Source of the DNA: Euphorbia lathyris
Taxonomy: Eukaryota; Streptophyta; Magnoliopsida; Malpighiales; Euphorbiaceae
Direction of reading: 5' to 3'
Length of the DNA: 64,000 bases
Assembly: GCF_963576675.1 (NCBI RefSeq)
Contig: NC_088911.1
Span: 29,310,501-29,374,500, forward strand
The first letter of the stretch is position 1, and every line of letters starts with the position of its first letter. Below are positions 9,898-21,765 of the stretch, piece after piece. Below the pieces are notes generated by a model. It was given only the letters and a program-made list of their open reading frames with translations, did not search any database and had not been told where the DNA came from. The position numbers and the translations under genes are program-made.

Positions 9898-10165
9898 CAT
9901 AAAAAAAAGTAAGAACAAAATTAAGGGTCACTAGTATAATTTACCCAAATATTTGGCACGTAATAGGAAACTTTCCAGCGTAACTTTTTCTAAAAATTGC
10001 ACAGAAACGGCACGTCGGATGTCGGGACATCAAAACGCAGCGTGTGGTTTGAACCGGTCAATCTTACAGACATCGAGTTGCAGATGCAGATTTACTGCTA
10101 AACTGTGATATACTTTCGCCCGTTCCCCAATCGATCTCCCTCGCATTTGGATCGGGAAAGAAGAA
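9898..10165 (+). promoter_or_regulatory. Short upstream region of the nucleotide-sugar transporter gene
   Basis: Only about 270 bp separate the end of the hAT-like shell and the start codon at 10166. No clear TATA box is visible. The stretch just before the ATG ('cgttccccaatcgatctccc') looks like a 5' leader. Core promoter elements must lie here or inside the transposon complex. Confidence 0.4.
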
Positions 10166-13100
10166 ATGCGGTGGTACATAGTTGCTTCTTTCCTCACCGT
10201 CTTCACCAGTTCTCAGGTAAAGAATCTCAATCTGATTCCAAACTTTCAGTTCTCTTCTTTGTTTTTTTCCCTTCGTTTCACCAAAATCAAATATTGTCCT
10301 CATATAAACCCTAACCCCCGTACTGCATTTCTTACTTTTTAATGCAATTCCTCTGTCGTGCATCTTAAATTTTGAAGTTCTCTATTTTCAGGGTATTTTA
10401 ACTACATTATCTCAAAGTAATGGGAAATATAAATATGACTATGCAACTGTTCCTTTTCTTGCCGAAGTGTTCAAGGTACTTCAAAATTCTTATTGCTTGT
10501 TTCGAATTTAGGTAGCTCTTATGGTGATAATATGTTCTTATAAGGAGGTTTAGTGGAATAATCATTAGGTGTTAATCTGCAGCTTTTAGTTTCTAGTTTT
10601 CTTTTATGGAGAGAGTGCCAGAATTCACCTCTTCCAAAGATGACTACGGATTGGAAGACTGTTCGATTGTTTCCTATTCCTTCCGTCATTTACTTAATCC
10701 ACAACAATGTTCAATTTGCAACCTTGATTTATGTAGATACTTCCACTTATCAAATAATGGGCAATCTTAAGATTGTTACCACAGGAATATTATTCAGGTG
10801 CGAATTTCTGCGAATTTTTTTAAGAGTTTTGTTTGCTTCTTCCTTATTTTGTTGCTTAATGCTTGCAAGTAAAGTAGATGTTCTTGTTTCCTATTATAGG
10901 CTCTTCCTGAAGAAGAAGCTTTCTAATCTGCAATGGATGGCAATAATTCTATTGGCTGTTGGAACAACCACAAGTCAGGTGATATTCAAAACATTTATCT
11001 ATATTTGTTAGTTGATGATCTCATCTCAATATGGATTTTTTTTATATAGTAATCTCCATATGGATTATGTATTAGTTGTTTCATTGACTTTCTGCTCTTA
11101 TGGAACTTTTGATGCTCAGGGTGGTGGAAAGACGTATTTTATTGGTTAAACTTGTTGCTTGACATCAATTTGTTTTAGTTGCCGGGTTAATTTGTCATAT
11201 TTGAAAATAACTCATTATGATTATTAGCTTGAGAATAGAAATGGATATATTGTTGTTGGTCTCTGGGATAATTCAAACAATAATGCCATGACTATTTTTC
11301 CATTGATGTATCTCTAATAATGCTCATATTGGGTAAGCACAGTTACTTTATATGCAATGGTGAAAAGGATGAAATGGTTCTTTTTATACAATGTTAGTGT
11401 TGTGCCAAATGTATAACCGACATGCATAGAAGAAGGCTTTACAAGGCACTAGGTATCGTCATATCTTTGTTGAGCCAGGCAGATATTATGTTCAATGATG
11501 TTGATGTTTCTTGCATTTTATTTTTTTTATTGACTGCATGTTTCTTTTCACCTAATAGTATAATACAATTTGAAAGTAACCCATTACTTTGAATTTGCCT
11601 CACTATTGGAATGACTCTCATTTAATCTCTTGGTAAAGGTAAAAGGCTGTGGAGAGGCTTCATGTGACTCCCTTTTCTCTTCACCAATTCAAGGGTACAT
11701 GTTTGGAATTTTGTCTGCTTGTCTCTCAGCATTAGCTGGTGTTTATACAGAATTCCTGATGAAGAAGAACAATGATAGTTTATACTGGCAGAATGTACAA
11801 TTATATACGTAAGTATCCAATATCTCCAACTTCTAATTATCACTATGTTTTAACCAAACATTCATTGCTTATAAATATTTGTGAAATTGTGAAATAATAT
11901 TTTTTCTTCCGACTCCGCTAGTTGTATAAGCATTTGTTCATGGTTGTAGAGTGTAAACCAAAAATAATATGTTATTCCTTTGGTTAGTACTGTCAAGAAT
12001 AGATTGTTTTTGTGATACAATTAGCTTTGTTCTTGATGATGAAGAAATAGAATGCTTCAAATTTCCATATTTTCTGAAATGATTCTTCTGATTTGTCTTG
12101 TGATGTATTGTGTTATGCTATTCTCAGTTACTTTGCTGAATTTAATGTATGTGAGTCTCCTCTGGAGTTCCTCTGATCAATTTTGGAACTAGGTTAACTT
12201 GGTAACAATGTTGAGAAAGAACAATGGGAGAAAGAACGTTGATATTTAGAACAGTGAGAGAAAGAATATTGACTTCTTTTCTTGGATCAGTTGCAAGTTT
12301 CTCAGGCAAATACTATCTGCAATTCTTTAGCAATTTCACTGCTGAGGCAGAGAGAAATGATTTAATTCTATGAATTTGTATTGTGGATTTCAGTAGGTTG
12401 AAGTTTGCTGTTCTTGGTTTCCTTATATTCAGTTGAATTGATATTACATCATCTGGGCATGTCACACTGTGTAAATCTATCCCATAAATTAGTCAAAAGA
12501 AAAAGAATTAGCTGAGCAAGATACATTCAGTTTGAACCTGTGAAGGGATAAATTTAACACTGGACATCCCTTAACCAGGTTTGGTGCAATTTTCAATATG
12601 GCTCGACTTATGGTGGATGATTTCAGAGGCGGATTTGAAAATGGACCCTGGTGGCAACGCCTTTTTAATGGATACACCATAACTACCTGGCTGGTGGTAT
12701 TAAATCTAGGTTGTTCCGGACTTCTGGTTTCATGGTTAATGAAATATGCTGACAACATAGTCAAGGTATCTACTTCTTTCTGTTGCTGTAAATTTGTGCT
12801 TTGCATGTATATAATATTTCTACCACGTATCTGTTGACTGGTGTATCTTAACATCCTGATCCGCATTCTATGACTTTGTACTTAGGACTCTTATTAACTG
12901 CCATTGGGTTCTTTAATTTTATTATAGGTGTATTCAACATCAATGGCAATGCTATTGACTATGGTTCTGTCCGTGTTCCTCTTTAATTTCAGTCCAACTT
13001 TGCAGGTAAGCTTCCATGTTTACAAGTGACATACACTCATTCTCTATTTTATGTTCCTCGTTTTGTTATTAATTTGTGAAACACTGATTATATACATTCA

Positions 13101-13269
13101 TTTTGGTTTTCTTGTGTTAATGCAGCTTTTCTTGGGAATTATAATTTGCATGATGTCGTTGCATATGTATTTTGCACCCCCAAGTATGCTAATAGATCTG
13201 CCTCCGACAAGAAAAGCAGATGCAGAGAGTCTAATAATAGATGGTTCTGATGAAAGAACAGACTCCTGA
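10166..13269 (+). CDS. Nucleotide-sugar transporter, CMP-sialic acid transporter-like
   Basis: Eight exons: 10166-10216, 10392-10475, 10583-10797, 10900-10978, 11639-11808, 12579-12765, 12928-13005 and 13126-13269. They splice in frame with GT-AG introns to 335 residues. The protein resembles the plant 'CMP-sialic acid transporter 1' type (Arabidopsis At5g41760 from memory) throughout: 'YDYATVPFLAEVFKL' near the N-terminus, 'IHNNVQFATLIYVDTSTYQI', 'NLKIVTTGILFRLFL', 'GTTTSQVKGCGEASC' and 'GLLVSWLMKYADNIVKVYST'. The family has about ten membrane segments and exchanges nucleotide sugars for nucleotide monophosphates across the Golgi membrane. Plants largely lack sialic acid, so the true substrate is uncertain. 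The start is the first ATG of the leader exon and matches the family's short MxWY N-terminus. Intron 4 (660 bp) is partly duplicated at 1-424, and the 3' half at 425-3714. Confidence 0.96.
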
Positions 13270-13710
13270 TGGTAATGCTTTCATTAAAACCTAACAATTT
13301 GTTCTTTAATTTTTTATTGAAATGAATATTGAGAAAGCAAGCATATGTTTATGGGAAGAGAAAAGAAAAAAAGAGAAAGAAACATTGATCACAGTTAGCT
13401 GTGGACCTATTTTGGTAATGATAGTTAGTTGATTCAGCATATGACATACCTGTAGATAATGCTGCCCAGAGAAAAACAAGTGAAGGCACACATAAGATGT
13501 AAGAAATTGCAATATTACAAGTGATTATAGAATACATTTAAAAAGCGGGTAAAGTACACTCATGGCCTCCCAACTTTACTAATATGATGACTTCTTAGTA
13601 TTTATGAAATTGCCCCCACTAAATTATACTGAATTTAATAAGCATCATGTATAAACCATCAAAATATGCATTTGACAGATCAATTATTTAGTAGTTGGCA
13701 GGCAAAAAAA

Positions 13711-14085
13711 GCATTTTGATGTTCCGATCCTTTATTTTTTGTTGCATTAAACCCCTGGTCTTTTTCTTTCGGTCACATTAAGCTCTTGATGACCATAACA
13801 GTCGCCTTTGAACATAAAACTAGTATTATTCATTTCACATACGTCAAACAGTTTTTGACGTGTATTGTAGCTATAAGGAAACTTTAAAATTTGTATTTCG
13901 TGCTGTAAAAAAATATAATTTCAAACACATAAATGTTTTTTAACTGAATTAGATGTTTACAGCTAACTAATTTGGTAAGCAAAGACTTTATGTTACCCAA
14001 AAATAAATGATTAGGGGCTTGATGTGTCCAAATAAAAGATCAAGAGCTTAATGCACAAAAAAATTAAAGATCGGGGTCTCATGAT
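13711..14085. repeat. MITE-like element nested in the 13547-15281 element
   Basis: Inverted arms 'ttgatgttccgatccttta' and 'taaagatcggggtctcatga'. This is the parent-side copy of 1451-1829 and is related to about 63190-63580. No coding capacity. Confidence 0.5.
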
Positions 14086-14122
14086 GTTTTTTTCTTAATT
14101 GCTAATTGTTAGAGATAATAAT

Positions 14123-14615
14123 GGGATAAGGGTCAGATTTGACCTAACGTTTTCGGTGAATTGCAAATTTGGCCGTAACGTACAAAATGGTCCAACTTTA
14201 ATCCTAAAGTTTCCAATCAAGGCCAACTTTAGCCCTGCATTACCAAAAATTTAGTTTGACTGTTATTTAACTATCACGTCGGATTTTGCAAACATCAATT
14301 GCGTCTAAGATAATTGCGTCTTAAGATATTTAATGTGTCATTGATACAGTTACAAAAAAACATATTAAAATGCTAACAACTAAGTCTACCACATACAAGT
14401 AAATCATAATTTTTTTTGTCATGAACAAAACTGCTCTAATTTATTGACAAACCCAGTTAAATAACCATCAAATCTGTTTTTTGAAATTTTAGATAAAGTA
14501 TGGCTAAAATTGATCTTATTTGGAAACGTTAGGGTTAAATTTGCATCATTTCATAGGTTAAGGCTAAATCTGCACTTCTTCTAAAACGTTAGGGTCAAAT
14601 TTGATCCTTGTTCCG
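14123..14615. repeat. MITE-like element nested in the 13547-15281 element
   Basis: The arms are 'gggataagggtcagatttga' and 'tcaaatttgatccttgttcc', imperfect inverted repeats. Counterpart of 1033-1423, which is shorter; this copy carries extra sequence around 14420-14560. No coding capacity. Confidence 0.5.
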
Positions 14616-15792
14616 ATAATTTTAAGCTAGTATTAGACCTTAACTATTAGTTTAAGCTTTTTGTTCAAATGGTTCCTTGACAGGGTAATAGAGTCTCATA
14701 GACCAAGTGATCAAGGGTTCTAATTAGTGGAATTTAAACACATGATAAGATGAACTTGTATTGTACATGTTTCAAACCCATGGCGCATTTGCATGAGAGG
14801 ATATGTTAGAGATAATAATAAAAGTTAGTCTTAAAAGTTCAAATGGTTGTTTGACAAAGGCATATGTATAACTTTAGTTGGATGAAAGTTTTTGTTGCAT
14901 TCTCCCCCACCATATTTGGGATGTACCAATGAGATACATTAAAAAATTGAGAGAAAACTACTAAATTATTGAATTACGTCTCTCGTTATTTTACATATAT
15001 AGTTGCTTCCACTAGTAGAAAATTCTAGATCCATCTCCAATCATGATCCCTCAGCTTTAGTATTACTAACATGATGACCCCTAAACAAACAAGATGACCC
15101 CTAAACAAAGGAGTGATTAATCCGTAATTCACGTGATCAACCGGTATTTATAGTGGTTAATAGTTATTTGGATTTTTATGCTACTATATATCAAAGTTGA
15201 GGGATTTTAATGTCGTTTTGAAGTTCAAGAACTGTTAAGTTAGTGACGACCAAGTTGAGAAGCCATGAGTGTATTTTACCCTTGAAAAGATTAAAACAAC
15301 ACGAGGTGTCTACTCAAATGTTGGGTGGGGTCACTGGCACCTAGGTCCAGGAGTTGCAACCACCTACCAAGCAACAATTATGGTTCAATGAAGGAAGACC
15401 CCATGTGTGATTCATATGCTTTTTTTGGTTGTTTTATAGTTTCAATAAGCACTATGCTAATAATTCAATTCAGTAACCCTCCAAGGCTCCACCATATATA
15501 TTGTCCTCTAGTCTGCACTACACTACAGAGTAATTGCTCTTCTATTTGGCTTCTGATATTGGGAGGAGAGCGTGTGGTCAAGAATAATTGGACTAACAAC
15601 TATTATCAATTATGCATTGGTTGCATAATTGCGTTGAATCACTAGTTTTACTTAAAGGCAATGGCACAAAATGTGAAAAAAGAACCAATCATACAAAGGT
15701 TGGCCATATTTTCCTCATCATACTGTTGCAAGTCCCTACCCATGTCTTTTCCTAGTTCTTTTTACTTTTGTAGGGAATTAAATTTAACTTAC

Positions 15793-15868
15793 GGCCTGTT
15801 TGGTTCAGAGGTTGCCTTTTGCTTTTTTAATGTTAGAATGAAGCTACAAAGAGGAGAACCAAACGGAC
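15793..15868. repeat. Very short hAT-like MITE, about 76 bp
   Basis: The ends 'ggcctgtttggttc' and 'gaaccaaacggaca' are near-perfect inverted repeats of the common plant 'CCTGTTTGGT' MITE type. The centre is only about 48 bp, so this is either a miniature or an internally deleted copy. Confidence 0.5.
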
Positions 15869-16390
15869 ATCTAGCTTGTATTTGATAGGAAGGAAGTCAT
15901 GTATCTAGACCAATTTTTACTTATATATAGAAAAAATTTAGGGTACTCCGAGAGTAATACACCTAATCCTTTAAAGATGTGATATTTCCGTCCTTTCCGG
16001 CCCCTCTGATCCGTCTCCGAGAGTAATACATCTAGGTTGTGTCATGGGTTAGTAATGAGAAGCTTCTAGTAAAAGGGATGACAGCACACAGGAATTTTTG
16101 TGTTAGCAAATGTTTAATGAAATTTAATTTAACAGAATCCATGGAAACTGAAATTACTAATCTGAACTCAATGAGTTCTTTCTGAATGTTTTTGGTTTCG
16201 CTGTGTATGTTGCAATTTCAATTCTTATGGTACCAGTAATAATTCTTTTAAAGTGTTGAATCTTTTTCTTTAATGATTAACAACTTTGGTGATCTTACAC
16301 ATAAATTTGGTTTGGGGATTCATAACTAAATCTTTTACTCCCATTGGCTCATGAATGTATGCATAAAATATGAACTATTATTGATATTTT

Positions 16391-16465
16391 TCTAATAACA
16401 ACAATAAAGCCTTTAGTCCCGAAATGATTTGGGGTCCGCTAACATAAACTGTTATACGAAACCGT
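16391..16465 (+). repeat. SINE-like 3' fragment
   Basis: 'ataacaacaataaagccttt' followed by 'gatttggggtccgctaacat' resembles a dispersed sequence seen at the 3' part of some plant SINEs (Au-like). No RNA polymerase III boxes or poly-tail are evident, so it is only a fragment if the assignment is right. Confidence 0.3.
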
Positions 16466-18501
16466 ACAAAATTAGAAGAAATGTGATTGTTTAAAATGTT
16501 TATATTGTTACAAATAATCAATAAAAAAAATGTACAAAATTATTTTAGCTGATCGACAAATTTCTTTAAAAGTTTGATAAGACGGTTAAATAATTGTCAA
16601 ACTAGTTTTTTCGATGGAAGTTTGATGTGACAATTAAATAACTGTCAAACTAGCTTTTTCGATAATATAGTTAGGGTCAAATTTTATCCCTTTCATGTTA
16701 AAAAGTGGACTTATGATTTAATGAAAATCACATTCTTATGGTATATATTTTCCCGTCTCATGAATAGATATTTTTCATATCTTATGAAACCTGCACTCAT
16801 CTTCTAATTGTTGCAATGAACATATTTTTGTACTATACCCTTATTCGTTATGGTTTAAAATTATTAAATTTAATGTTGTATTGTATTCATTATAACACTT
16901 CATTAACTCTAGGTATATATACCAAGATATCAATAATATTTAATATTTTCTTGTTCAACATGGAAATACGTATTTACTTGGCAAGAGAATATTAAATTTT
17001 TTGATATTTTTAATATATATTTAATTAATAAAGTGATTTAATGAATAAAATATTTAATATAATTTAAATTATATTCCCTTCAGTTTTAATAAATTGTATT
17101 ATATAATAAATTTTTGGATGTATAGAAGAGAAAATTTTGTGCTTTATGAGATCAGTCTTCTTAAGACGAATGTTTTGGTAATTGCCGATTGTCTTTCAAG
17201 ATATAATAAAAATATGAGTCAAATTTTAACTATTTGTGTCGAACAATGACTAAGAAACCAAGAAATAAGACGAAAGGTTCGAAACAGAAGTTCTGATAGC
17301 TGAACAAAATTTGGTAGAGAAATTTTTTCAAATGAATTATCTATTTATTTTGAATTAGCTAAAAATCATTCTTATATGCACACTATTTATAGGGGTGAGC
17401 ATGGAACCGAACAAAGTACTTTCATAAACCAAACCTAAAATTGCTGAGAAATCATAACTGAATTACAGTTTGGTTCAGGTTTTTTCGATTTTAAGCACCT
17501 CTAACTGTCGTAATATTTTTTTTCTCAATTAATTCACTTAACAGAAAATTAATTTTACAAAATTAATTCACGTCAATAACAATTAAAATCAGTCTCGTCT
17601 CATTAATGGATTTTTCCTTCAAAAAGAAAAAACAATTAAAATCAGTCTAACTACTAAAACATGTTATAAAATTAAGGGAAAAGTACAAAAATAAACATTG
17701 CGGTTACACCAGTTTTCGATCACACCATTGTGGTTTAAAAATTTATAAAATTGTACCTTGAAGTTCATTCCGTTAGCAAACACATATCAAATTGACTAAC
17801 GATGTTAAAAGTAAAGGGAAAGAAGTTAATATGCTCTTTATATTTATTTATTTTATAAATTAACCCCCTTTATTATCTAATTATCACAAACAAACCTCAA
17901 AATAAAAAATAAAAACCAATTATACCATCTTTATCATCTCTTTAATTTCTTATTTTTTCTTGTTTCTCTCTCTTCTCTCTTAATTTTTCTCTCTTTAAAA
18001 TCAATTGATATTTAGGCTCAAGAACTGGTTAAATCCTTAAAGAACTTTCTGGAATTTCAGTTGCTGATGGAACAACTTTTTGGAATTAAGGAACACTAAT
18101 CAACTAATTTTATTCTTAAACGAGTGATATGTAGATTATCGAAAAGATCCAAAGATCAAAATTAAAAAATATGGACCTGCAGTATAATCATGATCAATTA
18201 ATTATATGATTTGAAAGAGAGATAACGATGATGAGGAGGAGAGCATTAATTAAGTGAATTAATATATCCAGCCTCAAATTCTCACCCCTATCTCCGTGAA
18301 AAGACCGAAATACCCTTTAGACAATTTTTAGAATTCTCAAATCCTCTCAAACAACTTAAACTCTCTTTAATCTAATCCGGACTAATTTATCAATAAAAAC
18401 ATGGATCGGTAAAGGAAAGGGACCTATGATACGTATTTCCGTTTAATTTTGATGTTTTTTGCATCGGATTTTGTTGTTATTCAAAATCAGAATCGGGACA
18501 T

Positions 18502-18700
18502 GGGGCGTGTGGAGATCACGTCGTCACCTTTGGTGGGGCGTATGAACATCACGTTGCACAACAGGTGAAGGCGTGATAGCCTCACGCCTCACCACACGTG
18601 ATGGCATGATATTCATACGCCGTCACCTGTGGTACGGCGTGATGTTCATATGCCCCACCAGAGGTGACGGCGTGATGCCCATACGCCCGTGTGGTGTATG
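18502..18700. repeat. GC-rich alternating inverted repeat block A
   Basis: Variants of 'ggcgtgatgttcatacgcc' and its reverse complement alternate with 'gtcacctgtggt'-type linkers, so the block can fold in many ways. It is strikingly GC-rich within an AT-rich element. Ends at 'tatgggcaattttttc'. Confidence 0.7.
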
Positions 18701-18804
18701 GGCAATTTTTTCTTTTTTTTTTAATTTAGTTGAATTTAATTAAATTTTTGTTATTTTTAATTTGTTTAATTTAGTTTAACTAAATTTTTATATTGTAAAT
18801 TTAA

Positions 18805-19365
18805 GGGTAATTAATTTATTAGTCCCTATATTTTGACAAAACACACTGTTTAGTCCCTGTATTTTTAAAAATACATGGTAAGGTCTCTAACCTTTTTCTC
18901 AGTGAACTGTTTAGTCCTTCCGTCTGTTTGTTAGATTTTTTTACGGTTTATGACTTCGAAAATGACTAAATTACCCTTTACTATGTACCTTCAAACTTTT
19001 GAAGAGGAAATCCAATTTAGAAGAAAAAGCTATTTGTATGGAGAACGAGAAAAAGAACAGATTCAATGCTTACGAATTTGAACGATTAAGAAGAAAATTA
19101 AGAAGAAGAACACTCAAAGTTGATTTCAGATGCATTAGAGTTTAAAGGAAAGGAAAATAAAGGAAAAGAAGAACGCAAATCCAAATTGACTAACAGAATC
19201 TTCATGAGAGTCTAACTGCAGGGACTAAACAGTTCACCGAGAAAAACGTTAGGGACTAAACAGCTCACCGAGAAAAACGTTAAGGACTTTACCGTGTGTT
19301 TTTGAAAATATAGGGACTAAACAGTGTGTTTTGTCAAAATATAGGGACTAATAAATTAATTACTC
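18805..19365. mobile_element. Nested MULE-type MITE, 561 bp
   Basis: Inverted arms 'gggtaattaatttattagtc' and 'gactaataaattaattactc', followed by 'cctatattttgacaaaacac' and 'actgtttagtccct' wording on both sides. A perfect 9-bp duplication 'taaatttaa' flanks it (18796-18804 and 19366-19374). A diverged relative lies at 53405-53665. No coding capacity. Confidence 0.82.
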
Positions 19366-19582
19366 TAAATTTAATTTGTTTAAGTTTAGTTGTTGTAAAT
19401 TTTATTTTGTTTAACTAAATTTTTATTTTGTTAATTTTAGTTAATATTTATTCATGAACTTATATTATTGTTACGGGTTTTAATTAAAATTGTATGTTAT
19501 TTACATGTTTTAATTAAAATTGTGTAGTTTGAACACGTAACAGGTATTTACGGGTGTAATTGAATAGCAGACTAATTTTTTT

Positions 19583-19795
19583 TTGCCCTCCCGACACGCG
19601 GACGTGTGGCTATTACGCCCCTCCGTGAGGTCGGGCGTGTGGCTATCACGCCTCACCGTGTGGTCGGGCGTGATAGCCACACTCCTCACCTGTGGTCGGG
19701 CGTGTAGCTATCACGCTCGACCACACGGTGTGGCGTGTGGCCATCACGTCCGACCACACGGTGAGGCGTGATAGCCACACGCCCATATGTTGGGA
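19583..19795. repeat. GC-rich alternating inverted repeat block B
   Basis: About eight variants of a ~20-bp module, 'gggcgtgtggctatcacgcc' and its reverse complement, are joined by 'tcaccgtgtggtc' or 'cgaccacacggtg' linkers. It is bounded by T-runs on the left and A-runs on the right. It corresponds to block A at 18502-18700, with different module sequence. Confidence 0.75.
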
Positions 19796-20478
19796 AGGCA
19801 AAAAAAAAGAGGCTTTTTCCATCCAAAACCAATGAAATGGCATTTTTGTCCTTTTCACGTGGCTAGGGGTGGAAATTTGTGGTTAAGTATAACAACACCC
19901 TTAATTAATGGAACCAGAAGATTAAACAGTATGAATCGATACTGAAACCCTAGATCTTACACAGAGGTCCATGAACAGCACCGGTGATTTGACTGAATAA
20001 GAACAAAAGGAAACCGCTGATTTCCGATCAAAACTTGCTTTTTTTTAATCTCTCAAACACCTACTGTTCATCATTATCCTTACGGACGTTAAGCCTCAGT
20101 AAGTTCTTTAAGGGTTTAACCAGTTGTTGAGCCACAATATCATTTGATTTTAGAGAGAGAAATTAAGGGAGAAGAGAGAAAAAAAGAAAAAAAGGAAATT
20201 AAAGAAATGAGAAAGATAGTATAATTGATTTTTATTTTTTATTTTGGGGTTTGTTTGTGATAATTAGATAATAAGAGGGGTTAATTTATAAAATAAATAA
20301 ATATAAAGACCAAATTAACTCTTTTCTCTTTGAATTTTAACACTGCTAGTCAATTTGGTATGTGTTTGCTAACGGAATGAACCTCAAAGTACCATTTTGT
20401 AAATTTTTAAACCACAAGAGTGTGATCGAAAACTGGCATAATCATAAAGTTTATTTTCGTACTTTTCCCTAAAATTAA

Positions 20479-21682
20479 TAATAAATATTAATTCTATTAA
20501 TAAGATTTAATTCTGTAGTAACCGTTTTTAAATTGATAATCATAAAATGGAGTAATGAATAATGGTATAGCAGAAAGTAGTGTTTATTTATAATTGGAAA
20601 AGTAAAGTATTAATTTTGATTAGCTAATGAATTCATTGTGGCAGAGATATTTTGGAAATCATGTTTATTATGATATTTTTAAATAAAACTTGAACAGCAA
20701 GTGTAGTGTAGGTACACTTTTCTTATTTCCCAAGTAAACATAATGATAGAAGATCGATTAACAAGTGTAAATATCTTTCATGAAAAAAACAGTGTAAATA
20801 TCTTTGTTAGGTCGGTTCGAAGATTACAAATAAAATGCACTATATATGAACATTCCAGAACAATAAGTGTGGTGTACATACCTATAACCAATGAAACAAC
20901 AGAAATACTAGACAGGCAAGCACCAACCTGGCACTCCAACATTTAATTAAGAGATCAATTTCAAAATTTATACCTAATATTTTAAAGAAATATAAATTTA
21001 TTCTTGTTTGAACTCACAACTAAACTATACTCCTTTAATTACATAACAAAAAAATTTAAACAGACTAAGTTTAGTATTATTTGATTCATTATTTAATTAT
21101 CACATCGAATTTTTTAAATATCAATTTATTTTCTACTAAAGAACGTGCAATACAAATGTATAATGTCAAATACAAGTTGATTAAAAAAACTGTTTAAAAC
21201 ATTTACTATATTATCATAACAGTTAAAAACTTGTAAAAACACAAAACTATAATAATCTCTCTTGGAAGATTTGATATTACAATTGAATAATTGTGAAATC
21301 AGTTCGTTAAATTTTTTTTATTAGAAATTAATAAAATAAATTTTGCACTCGACAATACTAAAATTATAATTGCATTATTTTATACACTAAGAGTAAATTT
21401 ACACTCCAGAATAAATGATAAGGATTAATTTGGAATTTGTCTTATTAACAAGTGTAAAACTTGTTCAGTCAGTTACACTTTTACAAATACGAGATAAGAA
21501 CCAAATTTAACCCACGTGTTAAGTGAAGTGGAGATTTAATCCTAACATATAAAACAAAAATCTAAAATTTTCAAGCTAGATCAATTTTAGCCTTACATTA
21601 TTAAAAATTTGAAAACATTTATTTGATTGTTATTTAATTGTCACATCGAACATTAGAAATAAATTTATTAATAAATCACTAC
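20479..21682. other. AT-rich intergenic DNA, no gene seen
   Basis: No supported gene. 20720-20950 shares blocks with the DUF7722 promoter region (see separate entry). 21490-21620 carries faint wording of the 14123-14615 MITE family. Confidence 0.5.
20720..20950 (+). repeat. Diverged upstream duplicate of the DUF7722 promoter region
   Basis: In the same order as 21950-22115, this stretch has 'gcaaataaaa'-like, 'gaacattc', 'ataagtgtggtgta', 'taccta', 'aaatactagacaggcaagca' and 'tggca' followed by 'ttaattaa'. The downstream set ends about 190 bp before the DUF7722 start. This suggests an old tandem duplication of a promoter, possibly of a whole gene whose coding part is gone. Confidence 0.5.
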
Positions 21683-21765
21683 CTCTGTCCCATAATATAG
21701 GTTATTCTAGAGATTTTCATACGAATTAAGAAATACAATTAATGTTGAGTCAAATTAATAAATTT
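21683..21765 (+). repeat. Stowaway-like MITE end (truncated)
   Basis: 'ctacctctgtcccataatat' matches the CTCCCTCCGTCCCA type terminus of Stowaway/mariner MITEs. No matching right end was found within 500 bp, so the copy looks truncated. Confidence 0.45.

Larger units (their letters stand above)
13547..15281. mobile_element. Mutator-like non-autonomous element downstream of the transporter
   Basis: The termini are 'gggtaaagtacactcatggc' and, inverted at the right end, 'gggtaaaatacactcatggc'. The flanks are 'ttaaaaagc' (13538-13546) and 'ttgaaaaga' (15282-15290), 7 of 9 matching. The duplicated left arm near 1994 preserves 'ttaaaaaga', closer to the right flank, so the original target duplication was probably 9 bp. 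Two MITEs are nested inside. There is no transposase frame. It begins 277 bp after the transporter stop codon. Confidence 0.65.
15291..17675. other. Intergenic DNA with small repeat remnants, no gene seen
   Basis: A 107-codon open stretch at 15325-15645 has no recognisable motif and is not called as a gene. 16580-16670 has a short tandem duplication ('caattaaataactgtcaaac'-type phrases). 16670-16690 repeats the 'agggtcaaatttta' MITE wording. The rest is AT-rich with no RNA gene. Confidence 0.5.
17676..20469. mobile_element. Mutator-like element with long inverted repeats, 2.8 kb
   Basis: The ends are 'gggaaaagtacaaaaataaa' and, inverted, 'gggaaaagtacgaaaataaa'. Homology between the arms continues for about 350-400 bp (17676-18080 against 20060-20469), through 'ccagttttcgatcacac' and 'ttatctaattatcacaaaca'. 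A perfect 9-bp target duplication 'taaaattaa' flanks it (17667-17675 and 20470-20478). The interior has two GC-rich repeat blocks and a nested 561-bp MITE. No transposase is visible. Confidence 0.85.

Noticed and set aside
15325..15645. Open frame of ~106 codons
   Set aside because: No recognisable motif, no leader or splice context, and composition like the surrounding intergenic DNA.
19583..19858. Open frames across the GC-rich repeats on both strands
   Set aside because: They are a by-product of the alternating inverted modules, which leave several frames free of stops. The encoded peptides simply repeat the module.
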